NCBI GenBank assembly: GCA_035688265.1
Contig: DASSNE010000045.1
Coordinates: forward strand, 1 to 32,764
Origin: DASSBR01 sp035688265
GTDB lineage: Bacteria > Pseudomonadota > Gammaproteobacteria > Natronospirales > DASSBR01
DNA: 32,764 nt
Reading direction: 5' to 3'
Every line of letters starts with the position of its first letter. Positions within the stretch are counted from its first letter, which is position 1. Both the position numbers and the translations under genes were made by a program. Under the pieces are notes generated by a model, which searched no databases, was not told the origin of the DNA, and was given only the letters and a program-made list of their open reading frames with translations. Shown here piece by piece: positions 20,501 to 27,808 of the stretch.

Positions 20501-20867
20501 GGGGACTGTACAGGTCGCCGTTCAGGTCGCGCCGGTACCAGCCGGGATGTTTGTCGGCGAGCAGCGCGTCGCGGGCGGTGTGGTTGACGACCAGGTCGGT
20601 CATCACGCGCAGGCCATTGTCCCTGGCCGCGGTGGTGAATTGGCGCAGAAGGTCGTCGGCGTCGCCGCCGTCGGCAAACAGGTCGTGGAGACGGTAGGGG
20701 TCCTTGATGGCGTAGAGGCTGCCTGAGAAGCCGGGGTAGTGAAGCGGGTTGACGTAAACCCAGTCGAAGTTGAGCGCGGCGATGCGCGGCAGCTGCGCGC
20801 ACCATTTGCGCACCGGGCCGATGAGCAGCGGAAACAGGTTATAGATGCGCGGACCCGTGCTATCCAT
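17571..20867 (-). CDS. glgE: Alpha-amylase-like domain fused to GlgE maltosyltransferase
   Basis: The 1098-residue product has two GH13 units. Residues about 455-1098 are GlgE (GH13_3), which extends alpha-1,4-glucan using maltose-1-phosphate. They begin with VVIENVWPEIDGGRHPVKR (the N-terminal domain of GlgE) and have RIFRVDNPHTKP (nucleophile Asp829), VIFLAEAFTRPKMM (acid/base Glu858) and FFVNTPDINPP (Asp916). The first 430 residues are a separate amylase-type barrel with all four conserved regions: MTDLVVNHT, GFRCDAAYK (Asp174), ATFFAETLG (Glu204) and FPESHDTPR (Asp259). It therefore looks catalytically competent; its substrate is unknown. Ordinary GlgE is about 650-700 residues. The gene follows the decarboxylase by 78 bases and its stop codon lies inside the 17501-17579 repeat. 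No strong ribosome site is visible. Confidence 0.93.
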   Translation of the reverse strand: MDSTGPRIYNLFPLLIGPVRKWCAQLPRIAALNFDWVYVNPLHYPGFSGSLYAIKDPYRLHDLFADGGDADDLLRQFTTAARDNGLRVMTDLVVNHTARDALLADKHPGWYRRDLNGDLYSPRAVDPDDPEKVTVWGDLAELDYEKPQTRTRLIDYWSRYLSHIIGLGVSGFRCDAAYKVPATVWEELIAAARAVDPEATFFAETLGCTVDEVQALEAAGFDYLYNSSKWWDFRSGWLLEQYNDFRSIGPSIAFPESHDTPRLASEVEAADAETLARHYRLRYLFAACFSTGVMMPVGYEYAFRKPLNVVQTRPEDWEESSIDLSAWIAAVNAMKAAVPALNEEGPQRRFTAPSSPLVGLLRDSRDGSECTLLLMNPDAERSHAIDGGRLLAAAGGVCARFADVTPETSPAELIPGRPLRLDPLEARVFRGERTTRGRAVNPRNSAARLKRLAGERVVIENVWPEIDGGRHPVKRVAGDVLDVWADIFSDGHDKLAACVRWRDTCGGIWNEAPMAHVDNDRWQGIVPLAHNSRYRYTIEAWRDRFATWRDDFIKKRDAGQKVDLERIEGRELLAEAVEHAGDRDQADLSALLMEIEVATDDTPRAEAILLSERLANLMHRAAPRANLSRYRHDLEVVVDRTAARFGAWYELFPRSTSGDPHRHGTFDDVIAHLPYVRDMGFDVLYLPPIHPIGKSHRKGKNNVLQARPEDPGSPWAIGAPEGGHTAIHPQLGTLDDFKRLIAAARDHGLEIALDFAIQCSRDHPWIKEHPEWFDWRPDGTIKYAENPPKKYQDIVNVHFYGESLPSLWTTLRDVVLFWVDTGVRIFRVDNPHTKPVPFWEWLIGDVQARHPDVIFLAEAFTRPKMMKKLAKVGFTQSYTYFTWRNTKHELIEYLTELTQDIPKEYMRPNFFVNTPDINPPILQTGGRPAFITRATLAATLSSIWGVYSGFELCEATPVPGREEYLDAEKYEIKARNYDQPGNIRKEIAKLNQIRRDNPALHELTNLKFHPSSDDNILFYGKQTANGDNVIWIAINVDPHNTHEADIELPFYMLGLDDHATVEVESLLDGDIFSWQGKWQRIRLNPQFKPCAIWRIRSA

Positions 20868-20897
20868 GTAAGGGCATCCCGACGTTCGTTTGAAGCT

Positions 20898-20931
20898 GCC
20901 GCGCGATCCTGCGCGGCTTGTCGATACTATA
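20898..20931 (-). promoter_or_regulatory. Hairpin and candidate -10 element upstream of glgE
   Basis: The 78-base gap between the decarboxylase stop and the glgE start holds a perfect 7-base stem (GCCGCGC, loop GATCCT, GCGCGGC) at 20898-20917. Just upstream, in the sense of minus-strand transcription, is TATAGT (20926-20931), a fair -10 match about 60 bases from the glgE ATG. I cannot find a good -35 at the right distance, and the hairpin is not followed by a T-run, so neither a promoter nor a Rho-independent terminator is secure. Confidence 0.3.
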
Positions 20932-20945
20932 ACAGGGTCAGTTCA

Positions 20946-22370
20946 CTAACCACGAAGATACTCTCGCGCGATTTCATCCAGCTTTTCGATGGTGCCGGCG
21001 ATATCTTCGTCCCTCGTGCGCGGATTGATCGTGCAAAGACGCAGCGCGGTGCGGCCGTTGAGGCGCGTCGAACTCAGCATCGCGTAACCGTCGGCGCTCA
21101 GGCGTCGGACGATCTCCGCGTTAAGTGCATCAGCCTGCTCCGGCGCCACGTCCGGCGGCGTATAGCGAAACGCGACCATCGCCATTTGCGCCGGGCTGAC
21201 AATCTCCCAATGCTTCCTGTCGCTCAACAGCCGCTCGGCCTGCTCCGCCAGTTCAAAACCATGCTCGATGGCAGCGGCCAGCGCGTCGCGGCCGAAGATG
21301 CGCAGCGTCATCCACAGTTTGAGCGCGCGGAATGATCTCGTCAGTTGCGGGCCGTATTCGCCGAGATTGATGGTTTCCTCTTCCGCGCGAGTGTCCTGCA
21401 TGTAGTCCGGCAGGACGTGGAAGGCGTCGCGCAGCCAGTTGCGCTCGCGGACCAGCACGCAGCCGATTTCGAACGGCTGGAACAGCCATTTGTGTGGATC
21501 AATTGAGAGTGAGTCGACCTGATCGAGACCCGCCAGTGCCAGGCGGCCGCGCTCGCTGACGGCGGCCGCGGCACCGAATGCGCCGTCGGCGTGCAGCCAT
21601 AGGCCTTCCTCGCGGCACAGCCGGGCGAGTTCGGGCAGCGGGTCGATGGCGCCAGTGTTGGTGGTGCCGGCATTGGCGACGACGCAGAACGGTTGGAGAC
21701 CTGCGGCGCGATCGGCCTGGATACGCCCAGCCAGTGCCTTGAGGTCGAGTCGGAAATCGTGACCGACCGGCAGGCGCACCGATTGCTCGTCGGCAAAGCC
21801 GAGCAGTCGCAGGCCGCGGTCTATTGACAAATGGGTCTGGTCGGAAAAGTAGACGCGGGCCTTCCCGTTGGGGCCGTCGAGCCGGCGGTGGCGCGCGACG
21901 GCCAGTGCGACGATATTGGCCATCGAGCCACCGCTGACGAACAGGCCGCCCGCGCCCTCCGGAAAGCCGCAGATGCGGCGCAGCCAGTCGACGATCGCCA
22001 GCTCGATCTGCGCAGCGCCCGATGCCGCCAACCAGGTACCGTTGAAGACGTTGTAACCGGCAGCAAGCGCTTCGCCCATCACGCCGACAAAATTGGCCGG
22101 GCTGGGCACGAAGGCGAAAAAGCGCGGGTGGTTGACGTGCGCGATATGGCTGAAGACGTCCCGCTGCAAGCCTTCCAGCACCTTGTCGAACGGGACCGGC
22201 CCGTCGGGCGGCGGCGCGGCGAGCGCCTGCGATACTCCGCCCGGCGCGGGCGTCTGCGCGACGGGCTTGTCTGCCAGATCCATCCAGTGGTCCGCGATCA
22301 TGTCGACGACGCGGTAGCCGAACGCGCGCATCTCCTCGCGGTCCAACGCGAGGCGGGTCAAATCGGGCAT
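20946..22370 (-). CDS. PLP-dependent (aromatic-L-)amino-acid decarboxylase, group II
   Basis: From the ATG at 22370, preceded by AAGGAACTGCCC (a good ribosome site), the protein is 474 residues, the usual size for this family. A longer reading frame to 22808 lies opposite the histidine kinase gene and is rejected. The PLP lysine is Lys294 in SIDPHKWLFQ, and the cofactor aspartate is Asp262 in LWLHADGAFGAAA. N-terminal landmarks are HVNHPRFFAFVPSP (residues 78-91) and GLFVSGGSMANIVAL (142-156), where the substrate-side glycines sit. Such enzymes decarboxylate tryptophan, tyrosine, DOPA or related acids; the particular substrate cannot be told from sequence. It precedes glgE in the same direction, which does not by itself imply a shared pathway, and is divergent from the sensor kinase gene. 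Confidence 0.92.
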   Translation of the reverse strand: MPDLTRLALDREEMRAFGYRVVDMIADHWMDLADKPVAQTPAPGGVSQALAAPPPDGPVPFDKVLEGLQRDVFSHIAHVNHPRFFAFVPSPANFVGVMGEALAAGYNVFNGTWLAASGAAQIELAIVDWLRRICGFPEGAGGLFVSGGSMANIVALAVARHRRLDGPNGKARVYFSDQTHLSIDRGLRLLGFADEQSVRLPVGHDFRLDLKALAGRIQADRAAGLQPFCVVANAGTTNTGAIDPLPELARLCREEGLWLHADGAFGAAAAVSERGRLALAGLDQVDSLSIDPHKWLFQPFEIGCVLVRERNWLRDAFHVLPDYMQDTRAEEETINLGEYGPQLTRSFRALKLWMTLRIFGRDALAAAIEHGFELAEQAERLLSDRKHWEIVSPAQMAMVAFRYTPPDVAPEQADALNAEIVRRLSADGYAMLSSTRLNGRTALRLCTINPRTRDEDIAGTIEKLDEIAREYLRG

Positions 22371-22465
22371 GGGCAGTTCCTTGGCCGGAATACAGTTAAA
22401 ATAGGAGAATACCCTATATGCGAATCGGTAGCTTGACACGGCACAGGCCGTAGCCGAAAGTTTGC
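22371..22465. promoter_or_regulatory. Divergent intergenic region, decarboxylase / hybrid kinase
   Basis: This 95-base gap must hold start signals for both directions. On the plus strand TTGACA (22433-22438) is a perfect -35 hexamer, but the hexamer 17 bases later (GAAAGT) is a weak -10. If used, transcription would start near 22468, which would favour the in-frame ATG at 22511 as the kinase start. On the minus strand the AT-rich block around 22395-22420 (TATAGGGTATTCTCCTATTT) contains plausible -10 sequences without a clear -35. Confidence 0.3.
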
Positions 22466-25414
22466 ATGGCTCCCGAACTCGGGTTTTCCCTTCGATTAAG
22501 TCAACTCTTAATGAATGCCATACCCGAAAGCAGTTCGCTGCTGCGACACACTTTACAGGAAGTCGGCATCGGCCTCTGGTGGTTCGACTTTGCGAGCCGC
22601 AAATTGCACTGGGCGAGCGCACGCAAGGCGCATTTCGGGCTGGCCGCGGCAGCGCCCACGACCTACGAGCACTTCCTCGAGCTGATCCATCCGGACGATC
22701 GCGCCCGCATCCGCGCCGCGATCGAACAGGCGGTGGATCAACATGAGCCTTATCGCACCGAATATCGCGTAATCTGGCCGGACGGCAGCGTGCACTGGAT
22801 CGAGGCACGCGGCGAGACCCGCTACGATGCCGCCGGCAAGCCGGTCGAGATGGCCGGTGTCACCATCGACGTCACCGACCGCAAGGCGGCCGAACTTTCC
22901 CTGGGCGATACACGCGACAGACTTGCGCGGGCCATGAACTACGGTCGCGTCGGTACCTGGACGATCGTCTGGCCGAGCGAGAAAGTCTACACGGACCCAT
23001 TGATCGCCCGGCTGTTTCAGGTGCCGCCCGAAGACGAGCAAGGCGGCCCGCTGGAACATTACCTGGCGGCGATCCGTCCGGACGACCACGACCGGGTGGC
23101 GACGGAGATCGCCGAGGCGTTCGCGCAGGGCGGAGGCTATCACCAGAGCCAGTACCGCATCTCACAGCCGGACGGCACGGACTGCTGGGTGGAGGCCCGT
23201 TTCCAAGTGGACTGCACCGCGGACGGCGAGCCGCTGCGCATGGCCGGCGTGCTGCTCGATGTAACCGACCGCAAGCGTGCCAACGACGCGCTGCGCGCGA
23301 GCGAAGAGCACCTCAACCTCGCGATGCATGCCGCAGACCTCGGCAGCTGGGACAGCACCATTGTGAATGGCGAGCTTCGCATCGACTGGTCGCCGCGCTG
23401 CAAGACGATGTTCGGCTTGCCGGCAGATGCGGAAGTTGATTTGACGCTGCACGAGTCGCTGATTCACCCGCAGGATCGCGAGCAGGTCAACCGCGCGATT
23501 GAAAGGGCGCTCGACCCGGCCGGCGATGGCGAATACGACACCGACTATCGGGTCATCTGGCCGGACGGCACGACGCATTGGCTGAATTCGCGCGGCCGTT
23601 GCATCTTCGACAACGACGGTGGCAACCGGCGACCGGCGCGTTTGATCGGGGTAGTGCTGGATATTACCGAGCGTCGCCTGGCGGCGGCGGACCGCCGTCG
23701 GCGCCAGGAAAACGAGCGCTTCCTGAACCGCACCAGCGCGATCCTCGCCGCGTCGCTCGATTACGACGAAACCCTGCGCCATATTGCACGCCTCAGCGTA
23801 CCTTATCTGGCGGATTGGACGTTCATTGATCTGCTGGAAGACGATCGGACCTTGCGCCGCATCGAAGTGGCGCACGCCGATCCGGCGCACGCGGACCTGG
23901 CCGCAATGTTTCGTGCCGAGCCGCCGCCGCCCGAGCGACTCGAAACGCCGCAGGCGCAAGCGCTGCTGGAGGGTCATCCGCTGCTGGTTCCGGACGTGAC
24001 CGATATGCTTCGCGAAGCCATCGCGCAACAGCCCCTCGCGCCGCGCGTCGAACGCATGGCGCGGCTCATCGGCGACAAGCCGGCATCGCTGATTTGCGTG
24101 CCGCTGGTCGCGCGCGGCAAGACTCTCGGCCTGCTGACGCTGCTGGCGATCGAATCGGGCCGGCGTTACGGCCGGAACGACCTGGCCTTCGCCCAGGATC
24201 TGGCGGGGCGCGCGGCGCTGGCGATGGACAACGCGCGCCTCTATCGCGAGGCGGAGGACGCCGCCGCGGCACTGCGCGAGCAGGCCGAGGAACTGCTGCA
24301 GGCCGATCGCCGCAAGGATGAATTCCTGGCGACGCTGGCGCACGAACTGCGCAACCCGCTGGCGCCGCTCAGCACGAACCTGCAACTGCTGCGCCTCGCC
24401 GGCGCCGACAGCCAGACTGCCCATAAGGCACAGGCGGTCATGGAGCGCCAGGTCAATCATCTGGTACGGCTGCTGGACGATCTGCTCGACGTCTCGCGCG
24501 TCAGCCGCGGGCGCATCGAATTGCGCAAGTCGCGTGTCGACCTGTCGACGATCATCACCGATGCGGTCGAAATCAGCCGGCCCGCAATCGACACGTACGG
24601 GCATCGGCTGGACGTGGATATTCCGCCGGAACCGGTGTTTGTCGATGCCGACCCGGCGCGGCTCAAGCAGGTGTTCGTCAACCTGCTCAACAATGGCGCA
24701 AAATTCACGCCGCGCGGCGGCCGCCTGTCCCTCGACATTGCCGTCGCCGATGGCAGTGTGCGCGTCCGGGTGTGCGACAGCGGCGTCGGCATTGCGCCCG
24801 AGGATCTGACGCAGATATTCGACATGTTCAGCCAGGCCGAGAACGAGCTTCAAAGCGGCACCGGCGGCCTCGGAATCGGCCTGACACTGACGAAACAACT
24901 GGTGGAAATGCACGGCGGCAGTATCGAGGCCGCCAGCCACGGTCGGGGCCGCGGCAGCGAATTCGTCGTGCGGCTGCCATTGGCGACGGCGCCGACCAAT
25001 GCGCGGCCGGCGGCCGATCGCGCCAATGGCCCGGCCGAGACGCCGTGCCGCCGCGTGCTGGTGATCGACGACAATGAGGATATTGCCGACAGCCTGGCGA
25101 TGCTGCTCGAAATGATGAACCACGATGTGCGTGCCGTGTACAGCGGCGCCGCCGGGCTCGAAGCCGGCGCAGACTTCAAGCCTCATATCGTTTTCATGGA
25201 TATCGGCATGCCGGAGATGAACGGCCACGAGGCTGCGCGGGAAATTCGGCAGCAGCCGTGGGGCGAGAATGTGAGCCTCATCGCGCTGACCGGCTGGGGC
25301 CAGAACGAAGACCGCCGCCGCTCGCACGAGGCGGGTTTCGACCGGCACCTGGTCAAGCCGATTGATCCGGCGATGCTGGAACAGGTTATCCGCGAGGCCG
25401 GCGGCGGCGAATAA
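22466..25414 (+). CDS. Hybrid sensor histidine kinase: PAS-PAS-PAS-GAF-HisKA-HATPase-REC
   Basis: The 982-residue protein has no membrane segment, so it should sense a cytoplasmic signal. Three PAS/PAC units (about residues 28-140, 150-270 and 280-403) each end in DVTDRK or DITERR, with WPDGSVHWIEARG-type PAC motifs. A GAF domain follows (about 420-595). The phosphoacceptor is His626 in LATLAHELRNPLAPL. The ATPase part shows NLLNNGAKFTPRGG, CDSGVGIAPEDL and GTGGLGIGLTLTKQLV. A C-terminal receiver (about 860-982) has VLVIDDNED, the phospho-Asp912 in VFMDIGMPEMNG, and HLVKPID. The start at 22466 is the longest; ATG 22511 is an alternative and neither has a strong ribosome site. No output domain or separate response regulator is adjacent. 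The next gene is a related kinase. Confidence 0.93.
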   Translation: MAPELGFSLRLSQLLMNAIPESSSLLRHTLQEVGIGLWWFDFASRKLHWASARKAHFGLAAAAPTTYEHFLELIHPDDRARIRAAIEQAVDQHEPYRTEYRVIWPDGSVHWIEARGETRYDAAGKPVEMAGVTIDVTDRKAAELSLGDTRDRLARAMNYGRVGTWTIVWPSEKVYTDPLIARLFQVPPEDEQGGPLEHYLAAIRPDDHDRVATEIAEAFAQGGGYHQSQYRISQPDGTDCWVEARFQVDCTADGEPLRMAGVLLDVTDRKRANDALRASEEHLNLAMHAADLGSWDSTIVNGELRIDWSPRCKTMFGLPADAEVDLTLHESLIHPQDREQVNRAIERALDPAGDGEYDTDYRVIWPDGTTHWLNSRGRCIFDNDGGNRRPARLIGVVLDITERRLAAADRRRRQENERFLNRTSAILAASLDYDETLRHIARLSVPYLADWTFIDLLEDDRTLRRIEVAHADPAHADLAAMFRAEPPPPERLETPQAQALLEGHPLLVPDVTDMLREAIAQQPLAPRVERMARLIGDKPASLICVPLVARGKTLGLLTLLAIESGRRYGRNDLAFAQDLAGRAALAMDNARLYREAEDAAAALREQAEELLQADRRKDEFLATLAHELRNPLAPLSTNLQLLRLAGADSQTAHKAQAVMERQVNHLVRLLDDLLDVSRVSRGRIELRKSRVDLSTIITDAVEISRPAIDTYGHRLDVDIPPEPVFVDADPARLKQVFVNLLNNGAKFTPRGGRLSLDIAVADGSVRVRVCDSGVGIAPEDLTQIFDMFSQAENELQSGTGGLGIGLTLTKQLVEMHGGSIEAASHGRGRGSEFVVRLPLATAPTNARPAADRANGPAETPCRRVLVIDDNEDIADSLAMLLEMMNHDVRAVYSGAAGLEAGADFKPHIVFMDIGMPEMNGHEAAREIRQQPWGENVSLIALTGWGQNEDRRRSHEAGFDRHLVKPIDPAMLEQVIREAGGGE

Positions 25415-25527
25415 ACCTAAAAGGGCTTGACAAACCATGCCGATGCGGGGATTCTGGTGCAACTTCGCAGGGTTACCCCTTGATAAGGCGGGAAAAACCC
25501 CATGTTGCAAGGATGGTTCACAACGTG
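25415..25527 (+). promoter_or_regulatory. Gap between tandem kinase genes with a possible promoter
   Basis: A perfect TTGACA lies at 25427-25432, but the hexamer 17 bases on (GATTCT) matches the -10 consensus poorly. A small hairpin (CCTT GAT AAGG near 25479-25489) and an AAGGA at 25508-25512 precede the second kinase. An eight-codon upstream reading frame starts at ATG 25502 and ends in a TGA overlapping the proposed GTG/ATG start. I recognise no known riboswitch here. Confidence 0.3.
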
Positions 25528-27303
25528 ATGGAAACACCTCCGCCGGAATCCGCCGCGGACCGCCGCAGCCGGCGTGACCACATTCGCGCCGCGCTCGACG
25601 CCGCGGCCGTCGGCACCTGGGTCTGGAATCTCAGGACCCGGCGCATCTTCATTGACAGCGGCATGGCCCGATTGCTGCACATCGCTCCCGGGGTATCCGG
25701 GCAGGGCGAACTTGACATCGCGCAGGTACAGGCCGCGATTCATCGCGACGATCGCCGGCGGGCACAAGCCGATCTCGACCGCGCCCTCAGCGGCGCCGCC
25801 TACGTCTCTGAATTCCGCCTCGAACGCGGTGACGGCTCGACCTGCTGGGTGATCGCGCGCGGCCAGCTCGAATATGACGCGGCCGGCCGGCCGGCGCGGC
25901 TGTCGGGTGCGCTGGTGGATATCAGCGAGCGCAAGCGCAGCGAAGATGCGCTGCGGTTTCTTGCCCGCGCCGGCAAGCTGCTCGGCAGTTCGCTGGATGT
26001 GGACGTGACACTCAAAAGCGTCGCCCGCCTGGCGATCGAAAACATTGCCGACGTGTGCCTGTTCGACCTGATCGATGCCCGGGGCGACAGCCGCCGCGTC
26101 GCCTGCGCACACTGCGATCCTGCGCAACAGCGCAAGCTGGAAACCAACCCACGGTTCCTGTCGTCGCCGGCCCACCTGCAACAGCCGCTGGTACAGCGCA
26201 TGCTCGCCGGCGAGAGCATCTATGTTCCGCGCGTCGAGGATGCGTGGCTGCACGCGATGACCGCAGGCGACACGGAGCGTGCGGCGCGCGAGCACCAGGT
26301 CAAATCGCTGCTGGTCGTGCCGGTGGCGGCTGAAAGGGAAGTGCTGGGCGGACTCGTGCTTTGCCGACTGCAAGGCAACCCGCGCCTGTTCACCGAAACC
26401 GACCGGCATCTCGCCGAGGAACTCGGCCGCCGCGCCGGCTTCGCGCTGCGGCGCGCGTTGCTGCATCGCGAAGTGCAGACCGCCAATCGCCACAAGGACG
26501 AATTCCTCGCGACGCTCGCCCACGAGCTGCGCAACCCGCTGGCACCGCTGACGACGGCACTCGAAGTGCTGCAGCGCGCGGACGACCCGGTCGTACTGGA
26601 GCGTACGCGTGGATTGATGGAACGACAGGTGCGGCAGATGAGCCGGCTGATCGAGGATCTGCTGGACCTGTCGCGGGCCGGCCAGGGCAAAATCAGCCTG
26701 CGCAAGGAGCGCATCAACCTGGTCGCAGCGGTGAGCCAGGCGGTCGAAACCACGGAGCCGGTCATCGCCGCGAACAATCAGAACCTCAGCGTGACGTTGC
26801 CGAGTGCGGCGATTCTGCTTGATGCCGATCCGGCGCGACTGACACAGGTATTCGTCAACCTGCTGACCAACGCCGCCAAGTTCACGCCGGCGGGCGGCCA
26901 CATCTGGCTGACGGTCAAAGATACCCGACCCGACGCTGTCATTTCGGTGCGCGACGACGGCATCGGCATTCCGCCGAACCGGATGGCGGGCATTTTCGAG
27001 ATGTTCGCGCAGGTCAACAATGCCACCGAACGCACCGGCGGGCTCGGCATCGGTCTCGCGCTGGTCCGTCGACTGATCGACATGCACGGCGGTGCAATCG
27101 AAGCGCGCAGCGAGGGCACCGGGCATGGCAGCGAATTCATCGTGCGCCTGCCGCGGATTGTTGAGGACGCCGCGTCGTTCGATCCGCCCGCACGCGAATC
27201 CTTGCACTGGGCGCAGCACGCCGCGCCGCTGCCGATGCACGATTCGCCGCCACGGCGCCACCACGGCGGCGCCAGCCACTTGATTTACGGGCCCGATAAG
27301 TAG
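25528..27303 (+). CDS. Sensor histidine kinase: PAS-GAF-HisKA-HATPase
   Basis: From the ATG at 25528 the protein is 591 residues, soluble and without a receiver. A longer frame from a TTG at 25480 is less likely. One PAS unit (about residues 15-135, VGTWVWNLRTRRIF to LVDISERKRSE) is followed by a GAF domain (about 145-310). His332 lies in LATLAHELRNPLAPL, nearly identical to the upstream kinase. The ATPase motifs are NLLTNAAKFTPAGG, VRDDGIGIPPNRM and TGGLGIGLALVRRLID. The tail after residue 545 is low-complexity, rich in His, Pro and Arg. The two kinases look like a tandem duplication in which this copy lacks the extra PAS units and the receiver. It might phosphorylate the receiver of its neighbour or form heterodimers with it, which is inference. 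Confidence 0.92.
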   Translation: METPPPESAADRRSRRDHIRAALDAAAVGTWVWNLRTRRIFIDSGMARLLHIAPGVSGQGELDIAQVQAAIHRDDRRRAQADLDRALSGAAYVSEFRLERGDGSTCWVIARGQLEYDAAGRPARLSGALVDISERKRSEDALRFLARAGKLLGSSLDVDVTLKSVARLAIENIADVCLFDLIDARGDSRRVACAHCDPAQQRKLETNPRFLSSPAHLQQPLVQRMLAGESIYVPRVEDAWLHAMTAGDTERAAREHQVKSLLVVPVAAEREVLGGLVLCRLQGNPRLFTETDRHLAEELGRRAGFALRRALLHREVQTANRHKDEFLATLAHELRNPLAPLTTALEVLQRADDPVVLERTRGLMERQVRQMSRLIEDLLDLSRAGQGKISLRKERINLVAAVSQAVETTEPVIAANNQNLSVTLPSAAILLDADPARLTQVFVNLLTNAAKFTPAGGHIWLTVKDTRPDAVISVRDDGIGIPPNRMAGIFEMFAQVNNATERTGGLGIGLALVRRLIDMHGGAIEARSEGTGHGSEFIVRLPRIVEDAASFDPPARESLHWAQHAAPLPMHDSPPRRHHGGASHLIYGPDK

Positions 27304-27351
27304 GCGAAGCGCCGCATTGCGGGGTCGTGCGAACGGCTCTACGATACGGCG

Positions 27352-27618
27352 ATGCCTCGTTCTATCCGCAATCATGCAGGGCGTGGAGCCCTGACCAACC
27401 CCACAGGCCGCTTCGAAAGCCAAACCGCGGAACGCACCGATGACGGCTGGGGCAGCCTCGAAGAGGAGCTGCCGCCGCTCGCCACTACCGTCATGCCCGA
27501 GCAGGCACGCTCGATCATCAGCCGCAACCGCTCCCCGGATATCCCGTTCGAGCAGTCGATCAACCCGTACCGGGGCTGCGAGCATGTTATCAGGGGCAGT
27601 TATTCCGTGTTCACCTGA
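27352..27618 (+). pseudogene. PA0069-family radical SAM protein, 5' fragment interrupted by mobile island
   Basis: The first 78 codons read as the N-terminus of the PA0069 family: RGALTNPTGRFES, DDGWGSLEEELPPLATTV, then IPFEQSINPYRGCEH. In intact members this runs straight into GCIYCYARP, completing the CxxxCxxC cluster motif that binds the radical-SAM iron-sulfur centre. Here, after CEH (27585), the frame departs into unrelated sequence and stops at 27616-27618. Only the first of the three cysteines remains, so the fragment cannot be an active enzyme. The break coincides with a change to AT-richer DNA carrying recombinase genes. The 3' part of the gene is not in the window and is presumably beyond the right end of the island. 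Confidence 0.87.
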
Positions 27619-27754
27619 ACGCCGCTTACGATTAAGAAAACCGCTCTGTACAACACCTAAACCCATAACTAAACTTCACGTCCGGAGGTTTGCGCTGTTC
27701 ACTAGATCTGAATATACTTGCCGATATTTTCGGGGTGTCCGCACTGTTCATTAG
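27608..27754. repeat. TGTTCA-type repeats at the island left end (candidate recombinase sites)
   Basis: Within the 223-base non-coding left end there are three TGTTCA motifs in the same orientation: TGTTCACCTGA (27608), GCGCTGTTCACTAG (27692-27705) and GCACTGTTCATTAG (27741-27754). The last two match at 12 of 14 positions and start 49 bases apart. The first lies in a GTTCA-CC-TGAAC dyad, and a CCGA-TATTT-TCGG dyad (27721-27733) lies between the other two. Repeats of this size next to a recombinase operon are plausible binding sites or operators. No further gene is seen between 27619 and 27808. Confidence 0.45.
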
Positions 27755-27808
27755 CTGACAAATAACGGCTGCGGATACCGAAAGCTCGATCGGAGAAGGG
27801 GATGCTTC

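Noticed and set aside
22371..22808. Long N-terminal extension of the decarboxylase.
   Set aside because: It lies opposite the start of the histidine kinase, has low-complexity Arg-rich content, and the ATG at 22370 has a strong ribosome site and family-like N-terminus.
25415..25527. A cyclic-di-GMP (GEMM) riboswitch, suggested by GCAGGGTTACCCC near 25467.
   Set aside because: The conserved core of that riboswitch is absent and only a short GGGTTACC-like piece resembles it.
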